Of a stretch of 64,000 nucleotides of DNA, positions 59,185 to 64,000 are shown piece by piece. The stretch spans positions 560,318 through 624,317 of the forward strand of contig NZ_JABAIL010000003.1 in assembly GCF_012641475.1 (NCBI RefSeq), in the 5' to 3' direction. Made by a program: the position numbers and the translations under genes. Source of the DNA: Flammeovirga agarivorans. GTDB taxonomy: Bacteria; Bacteroidota; Bacteroidia; Cytophagales; Flammeovirgaceae. A model generated the notes under the pieces. That model was not told where the DNA came from and made no database searches. It saw only the letters and a list, made by a program, of their open reading frames with translations. The stretch's first letter is position 1; each line of letters begins with the position of its first letter.

Positions 59185-60708
59185 ATGAGATACAATCTAA
59201 TGAAGGCATTAGCTGTTAGCTTTTTATTTTTCGTCATTTATAGTTTTTCTATGATCAGCACTCATTCAGAAAAACCTCAGCATTATGCTTACGATACTAA
59301 TTGGGAGTCGGTGCAAACGTATCAGGTACCTCAATGGTTTAAGGATGCAAAACTGGGGATTTTTGTAGAATGGGGTATTTATAATGTTCCTAGAATTAAA
59401 ACATCTTATTATGCCCGATGGATGGATTTTGATAGTGTGCAGTACAATGCGAATGGAAAAGTAGTGAATACCAATCCTCATCCTTTGCATAATTTCCACA
59501 AGTCACACTATGGAACTTCCACCAAATACGAAGATTTTGTATCTTCTTATACCACACAATCTTTTAATGCTGATGAATGGGCAAGCCTATTTAAAAAATC
59601 AGGAGCTAAATACATTATTTCCGTAGCGGAACATCATGATGGTTTCGCTATGTATAATTCAAATCACACTTCATTTAACAGTGTACAACTTGGTCCAAAA
59701 AGAGACCTTACGAAGGAGTTAATACAGGCATCAAAAAAGCAAAATTTAAAAATAGGTTTATCCTCACATTTTGCCTACAACTGGAATTTCTATAGTCCGA
59801 ATTCTTCTTTTCAAGATGAAAATAGGCAACTGGGATTGGCATCTCAGTACCCTTCACAGCCAGTGAGTCAAAATTTTATTGATCATTGGTGGGATAGAAC
59901 GAAAGATATCATTGACCAATACCAACCTGATTTAATGTGGTTTGACTTCTACATGAATAAAAATGAGTTTAAGCCTTATCATGAAAAATTAGCTCTATAC
60001 TATTACAATAAAGGCATTGATTGGGAGAAAGAAGTAGTCTTACAATCACAGGATAAATACAGCCATGCTCTACCCAAGGGAACCAATGTGATGAACATTA
60101 ATTATTCGAAGAACAGAGAGATTAATGAAGAGCAATGGCAGGGGAATATTCCACTGGTAAAATATAACCTTGAGACAGGCGAAGAGAAACATAAAAAAAC
60201 GAAAAGGGTAATTGAAGATTTTATCGATATTATCAGTAAAAATGGCAATGCTCTTTTGCATGTATTCCCTAATGCTGATGGAACGATTCCCGATAAACAA
60301 AAACAAGTATTAGAAGAAATAGGAGAGTGGGTAAACATCAACCAATCTGCAATTTTTGGAGCTTCACCTTGGACGACCCATGGTAAAGGAGCAATCAATA
60401 CTTTTAAGGGTTCCTTTTCAAAACAATTAAAGGTGAATTATTCAACAAGAGACAGCTATCGTTTTACTAAAAATAACAACAGGTTGTATGTCTTTATGAT
60501 GAGTAACTCGGAAGATGGTGTATTAGAAGTATCGGATATTGAAAGTAATAATCAGCAGAATAAAATCCGACATATCAATTTGTTAGGTAGTGATGAGAAA
60601 GTAGAATGGAAGCAGTCTGATCGGGGCTTATCGATTTTTATCTCTAAACATCAACCTAATAAATACGCTCGTGTTTTTGAAATCGAATTTGAAAACCAAA
60701 TCATATAA
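59185..60708 (+). CDS. GH29 alpha-L-fucosidase, second copy
   Basis: A 507-residue protein with an N-terminal signal (about 1-29). Motifs: WFKDAKLGIFVEWGIYNVP, AKYIISVAEHHDGFAMYNSNHTSFNSV, GPKRDLTKEL, nucleophile Asp254 in LMWFDFYMNKN, and NGNALLHVFPNADGTIPD, then a beta-sandwich. The GIFVEWG segment (Glu-Trp for the usual His-Trp) differs from the first copy and the canonical HWG, so substrate recognition near the -1 fucose may differ. The two GH29 proteins are clearly diverged, not a recent duplication, and probably attack different linkages. The gap to the epimerase gene is six bases. Confidence 0.9.
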   Translation: MRYNLMKALAVSFLFFVIYSFSMISTHSEKPQHYAYDTNWESVQTYQVPQWFKDAKLGIFVEWGIYNVPRIKTSYYARWMDFDSVQYNANGKVVNTNPHPLHNFHKSHYGTSTKYEDFVSSYTTQSFNADEWASLFKKSGAKYIISVAEHHDGFAMYNSNHTSFNSVQLGPKRDLTKELIQASKKQNLKIGLSSHFAYNWNFYSPNSSFQDENRQLGLASQYPSQPVSQNFIDHWWDRTKDIIDQYQPDLMWFDFYMNKNEFKPYHEKLALYYYNKGIDWEKEVVLQSQDKYSHALPKGTNVMNINYSKNREINEEQWQGNIPLVKYNLETGEEKHKKTKRVIEDFIDIISKNGNALLHVFPNADGTIPDKQKQVLEEIGEWVNINQSAIFGASPWTTHGKGAINTFKGSFSKQLKVNYSTRDSYRFTKNNNRLYVFMMSNSEDGVLEVSDIESNNQQNKIRHINLLGSDEKVEWKQSDRGLSIFISKHQPNKYARVFEIEFENQII

Positions 60709-60714
60709 ATAGAA

Positions 60715-61836
60715 ATGAAATTATACTGTATTACACTATTCTTTCTAGTGATTTCCCGAATAGGGTTTGCACAGAAAGATCAATTTACCGTCACGAAAAA
60801 TGAGTGGGGTAAAGAGGGTAAGGAAAAGATTTTTTTATTGGATTTACAAAACCCAAATGGAATGCATATTCAGCTGACAAATTATGGGGCTATTTTGGTA
60901 AGGGCAGAAGTACCAGATCGCCACAATAATTTTGAAGATGTTGTATTAGGGTTTGACTCACTTGCTCAATACCAACAACCCAACCCTCTTTTTGGGGCGA
61001 CAGTGGGACGTTTTGCAAATCGAATTAGAAATGGAGCATTTGAGATTGATGGAGTTCTTTACCATTTGGATACAAAAGGAGGTAAACACTCTATTCATGG
61101 AGGTGGTGAATTTAGTAGTGCACTTTGGAAAGTGGAAAAGACCTTTAAAAGAAAGGAAGAAGCAGGGGTTGTCTTTTCATATTTTTCTAAAGACGGTAGC
61201 CATGGTTTTCCTGGTAATGTACAATCCAAAGTGACGTATACGCTTACAAAAAATAATGAAATTAAAATTGATTTTGAGGCCAAAACAGACAAGGATACAC
61301 ATATTAGTATGACCAATCATTCTTATTTTAATTTAAATGGAATGAAAAGATCTATTGTGGATCAAGAAATAAGAATTGATGCCAATACAATTACTGCTAT
61401 TGATAAAGACATTGTACCTACAGGTCAATTAGAAGAGGTAAGGAACACCGAAAAGGACCTTACTGTTCAAAAACCAATCGGTGAAAATATATTTAAGTTA
61501 GCCAATAACGGTTACCACTTTTGCTATGTTTTTAATAAAGAAATAAACAAACCTAAAAAGGTTATTGAAGTTGTAGATCCTACTTCAGGACGAACATTAT
61601 CTGTAGTAACAACACAACCCTCAGTACAATTTTACACAGGTAACTCGTTAGACGGATCTATAATTGGTAAAGGAGGCAAGGCCTATGGAAAACATATTGC
61701 CTTTTGTTTAGAAACACAACATCTACCCGATACACCTAACCATCCTAACTTTCCCAGTTCAATGGTGAAAGCAGGAGAGACTTATCACGAAACAGTCATC
61801 TATCAATTTGGTGTAGATAAACAGTTGAATAATTAA
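60715..61836 (+). CDS. galM: Aldose 1-epimerase (galactose mutarotase)
   Basis: A 373-residue protein with a signal peptide (about 1-19, GFAQ), so a periplasmic form. Motifs: LTNYGAILVRAEVPD, GATVGRFANRI, the catalytic acid His202 in TNHSYFNLNG, and catalytic base Glu333 in CLETQHLPDTPNHP. It interconverts alpha and beta anomers of galactose and related sugars (including fucose in some homologues), speeding uptake of sugars freed by the GH29 and GH2 enzymes. It is co-transcribed with the second GH29. Confidence 0.93.
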   Translation: MKLYCITLFFLVISRIGFAQKDQFTVTKNEWGKEGKEKIFLLDLQNPNGMHIQLTNYGAILVRAEVPDRHNNFEDVVLGFDSLAQYQQPNPLFGATVGRFANRIRNGAFEIDGVLYHLDTKGGKHSIHGGGEFSSALWKVEKTFKRKEEAGVVFSYFSKDGSHGFPGNVQSKVTYTLTKNNEIKIDFEAKTDKDTHISMTNHSYFNLNGMKRSIVDQEIRIDANTITAIDKDIVPTGQLEEVRNTEKDLTVQKPIGENIFKLANNGYHFCYVFNKEINKPKKVIEVVDPTSGRTLSVVTTQPSVQFYTGNSLDGSIIGKGGKAYGKHIAFCLETQHLPDTPNHPNFPSSMVKAGETYHETVIYQFGVDKQLNN

Positions 61837-62039
61837 AGAATGATGAATTAGGTGAAAACCATTTCTGAATTGTGTAAATTGGATTTGCTATCTAACAATC
61901 TTATAGGGTACTTTTACAAAGTATTAGGGGTAAATAACTATTATTGGTTCCTTTTCCTTGTAGACTAATTACATGATAAAGAAGTGAATAGATACTTTTG
62001 ATCATTCTCATAAATGAAATGAATGTATACTTATTAAGC

Positions 62040-64000
62040 ATGAAATTAAAAACTACTTTTTTATTAGCAAGCATACTAACGCTTTGCATTTCATCTGTAT
62101 TTGCAAACTTTAATGCTTCGGTCGCAACACTTTCTTCTTCTAATAACTTAGTACCCAACTATCAGTTTAAAGATGGAGACGGTAACCCGTCATTAGACGA
62201 ATGGGAGAATACTTCGGCGACAGCTCCAAATTCAATTACAGCCGTAACTGGCGTAGGAGAAAGCCATCAGGTTCTGATATCAAAAAGTGATCTTTCAGGA
62301 AATTGGAGCGATGTGAAAATGGGGTTAACATGGCAGGATTTTGATCTAAATGGTCAAGATGCAATGGCGAAGTTAACGTTATCAGCCAAAGTAAAAGCAT
62401 CGAACGATGATGGTGTGAAATTCAGGTTTTATCTTCGTTATAGAACAAGAGACATCGACGATAATATTGTCAATAACAATGTTTACTCAGATGTTTTTGT
62501 AGTGACAAGCACAGAACAAGAATTTACTGTTCCCTTGGAAATTCCTAATGATGCTTTTCAATGGAATTTAGAAGTACAATTTGGGGGTACCAAAAGTGGT
62601 GCAGCTGGAGACCTCTATTTTTCAACTCCTTCTTTATCATTAGATGCAGAAGAAGAAGAGAAACCAGTAGAGCCAAGTGATCCAGAAAATATTATCCCTG
62701 ATGATAAATTCGCTGACAACCTTGGTAATCCTACATTAGCAGTTTGGTCAAATACATCTAGTGCTGACCCTAATAGTATTACTGCAGTAGAAGGAACTAC
62801 AAACTATAATAAAGTATTGATCAATAAAGTTGATGGAGGTTCTGGAAATTGGAGTTCATTAGTTTTAGCATTGCCTTGGCAGGATATCGATTTACCTCAG
62901 GATACTGAAATGATTACTTTTGAACTGTCAGCCAAAGTATTGGCGTCTAATGAGGACGGTGCAAAATTCAGATTCAACTTTAGATATAAAATGTTGGATG
63001 GTGAAAATAATCCACAAAATTATGATGTCAACTCCAATCAATTTGTGATTACATCATCTGAAAAAACATTTACTACAACTTTTGAGATTCCAAAAGACGC
63101 TTATCAATGGAATTTAGGAGTACAATTTGGAGGTGTTGATAGTGGAGCTTCTGCTGATATAACTTTCTCTCATCCTGTTTTAAAGATTATCCCTTCTGAG
63201 GAACCAACAGATGAGGAAATGGTAGTAGAAGCCAAAGAAAATTTAGCGATTTCTTTCGCGAGTGGTGATGATGCAATGACGGTTACTCAAAATGTAACGT
63301 TACCTATTGAAGGTGATAACGAAGTAGCTGTAAGTTGGGTATCGTCCAATACATCTGTAATTTCGAATGATGGAGTTGTCGTTCGTCAGGATGTGGATAC
63401 AGAAGTGACATTAACAGCGACACTATCCAAAAATGATGCATCGGATACAAAAGATTTTGTATTGAAAGTATTGGGAGAAAGTGCACCTGCTGAGCCTGAA
63501 GTGGACAACCTAATTCCAAACTTTAAGTTTGCAGATGATTTGGGAGCACCTTCTTTTGATGGGTGGACAAAAAATACTGCAGAAGCTCCGAATACACTTG
63601 ATGTTATTGCAGGTGTAGATGATCATAACATTGCCGTTGTAGATAAACAAAACAGTGATGGGAACTGGAATGTATTAATCATTGGACTGCCATGGCAAAA
63701 TATTGATTATTCTGATCAAGAAGATTCTGTAGCATTTACTTTATCAGCCAAGTTAAAAGCCTCAAATGATGACGGAGCTATTTTTAGATTTTACTTTAGA
63801 TACAGAACAAGAGATGAAAATGATCAGCAAGTAAATAATGATATCTATTCTGACCGTTACACATTAACTTCCAGTGAAGAAGTATACACCACTTCTTTCA
63901 AATTACCGAAAGATGCTTACCAATGGAATCTATCTGTACAATTTGGCGGTAGTGACAGTGGTGCTCCAGCCGAAATCTTATTCTCTTACCCTAAATTATT
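62040..64000 (+). CDS. Large secreted modular protein with repeated carbohydrate-binding-like domains (3' end outside window)
   Basis: The frame is open from the ATG at 62040 to the window end (653 codons seen), so the gene is cut off. A signal peptide (about 1-22, VFA) is followed by a first beta-sandwich repeat (about 37-202), a second (about 217-383), an atrophied bacterial Ig-like domain (about 394-480, EAKENLAISFAS to VLKVLG), and a third repeat from about 490. The repeats share ASNxDG, FRFxxRY and QWNLxVQFGG. They resemble carbohydrate-binding modules by composition but I know no named family for them. A catalytic domain and perhaps a T9SS tail may lie beyond the window. It follows galM by 203 bases, probably as a separate transcription unit of the same locus. 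Confidence 0.8.
   Translation, partial: MKLKTTFLLASILTLCISSVFANFNASVATLSSSNNLVPNYQFKDGDGNPSLDEWENTSATAPNSITAVTGVGESHQVLISKSDLSGNWSDVKMGLTWQDFDLNGQDAMAKLTLSAKVKASNDDGVKFRFYLRYRTRDIDDNIVNNNVYSDVFVVTSTEQEFTVPLEIPNDAFQWNLEVQFGGTKSGAAGDLYFSTPSLSLDAEEEEKPVEPSDPENIIPDDKFADNLGNPTLAVWSNTSSADPNSITAVEGTTNYNKVLINKVDGGSGNWSSLVLALPWQDIDLPQDTEMITFELSAKVLASNEDGAKFRFNFRYKMLDGENNPQNYDVNSNQFVITSSEKTFTTTFEIPKDAYQWNLGVQFGGVDSGASADITFSHPVLKIIPSEEPTDEEMVVEAKENLAISFASGDDAMTVTQNVTLPIEGDNEVAVSWVSSNTSVISNDGVVVRQDVDTEVTLTATLSKNDASDTKDFVLKVLGESAPAEPEVDNLIPNFKFADDLGAPSFDGWTKNTAEAPNTLDVIAGVDDHNIAVVDKQNSDGNWNVLIIGLPWQNIDYSDQEDSVAFTLSAKLKASNDDGAIFRFYFRYRTRDENDQQVNNDIYSDRYTLTSSEEVYTTSFKLPKDAYQWNLSVQFGGSDSGAPAEILFSYPKL
62148..62646 (+). 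repeat. Beta-sandwich domain repeat 1
   Basis: Starts LVPNYQFKDGDGNPS, contains ASNDDG, FRFYLRYRTRD and FQWNLEVQFGG, and ends YFSTPSLSL. Protein-level repeat; DNA identity between copies is only partial. Confidence 0.75.
62688..63190 (+). repeat. Beta-sandwich domain repeat 2
   Basis: Starts NIIPDDKFADNLGNPT, contains ASNEDG, FRFNFRYKMLD and YQWNLGVQFGG. Confidence 0.75.
63508..64000 (+). repeat. Beta-sandwich domain repeat 3
   Basis: Starts NLIPNFKFADDLGAPS, contains ASNDDG, FRFYFRYRTRD and YQWNLSVQFGG, and nearly completes at the window end. Confidence 0.75.

Overview
The window looks like a chromosomal stretch of a marine Bacteroidota bacterium, most likely Flammeovirga or a close relative. 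This rests on the AT-rich DNA, a SusC/SusD pair, a hybrid two-component system (HTCS), a type IX secretion (T9SS) C-terminal domain, promoter -7 elements of the TAnnTTTG kind, and the density of sulfatases. The genus is an inference from gene style; no marker gene such as 16S is present.

Layout. (1) 1-7.6 kb: the end of an amidohydrolase, a LolD/MacB-like ABC ATPase with an FtsX-type permease, then four outer-membrane beta-barrel genes (OprB-like, DcaP-like, two unassigned), facing a sugar-phosphate isomerase-like gene. (2) 7.7-16.7 kb: an mdaB-like quinone reductase divergent from a LysR regulator, a PafA-type phosphatase, and an RND efflux operon (adaptor, pump, TolC-like channel). (3) 16.9-36.9 kb: a GH71-like enzyme, a lone sulfatase, an AraC regulator, an unknown 190-residue gene, a plus-strand run sulfatase - GH2 beta-galactosidase - sulfatase - sulfatase, and a facing minus-strand run of two sulfatases plus a twin-propeller protein. 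(4) 37.1-39.8 kb: a small block unrelated to glycans (DUF523/TudS-like, HxlR regulator, haloalkane dehalogenase-like hydrolase, atypical SDR). (5) 39.9-56.9 kb, minus strand: HTCS, then SusC, SusD, a SusE-position lipoprotein and two more twin-propeller proteins. (6) 57.5-64 kb, plus strand: two GH29 alpha-L-fucosidases, an aldose 1-epimerase, and the start of a large modular protein that runs off the window.

Regions 3, 5 and 6 read as one large polysaccharide utilization locus for a sulfated glycan containing fucose and probably galactose, such as a sulfated galactofucan. In the inferred model, the T9SS-exported propeller protein and the SusD/SusE-like lipoproteins bind and cut polymer at the surface, SusC imports oligomers, and six sulfatases, GH2, GH29 and possibly the other propeller proteins finish them in the periplasm. 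GalM then prepares free sugars, and the HTCS senses an oligomer and activates transcription. The most novel candidates are the three paralogous Asp-box proteins of about 860-1200 residues. They have no obvious classical endo-glycanase beside them and may be the chain-cleaving enzymes.
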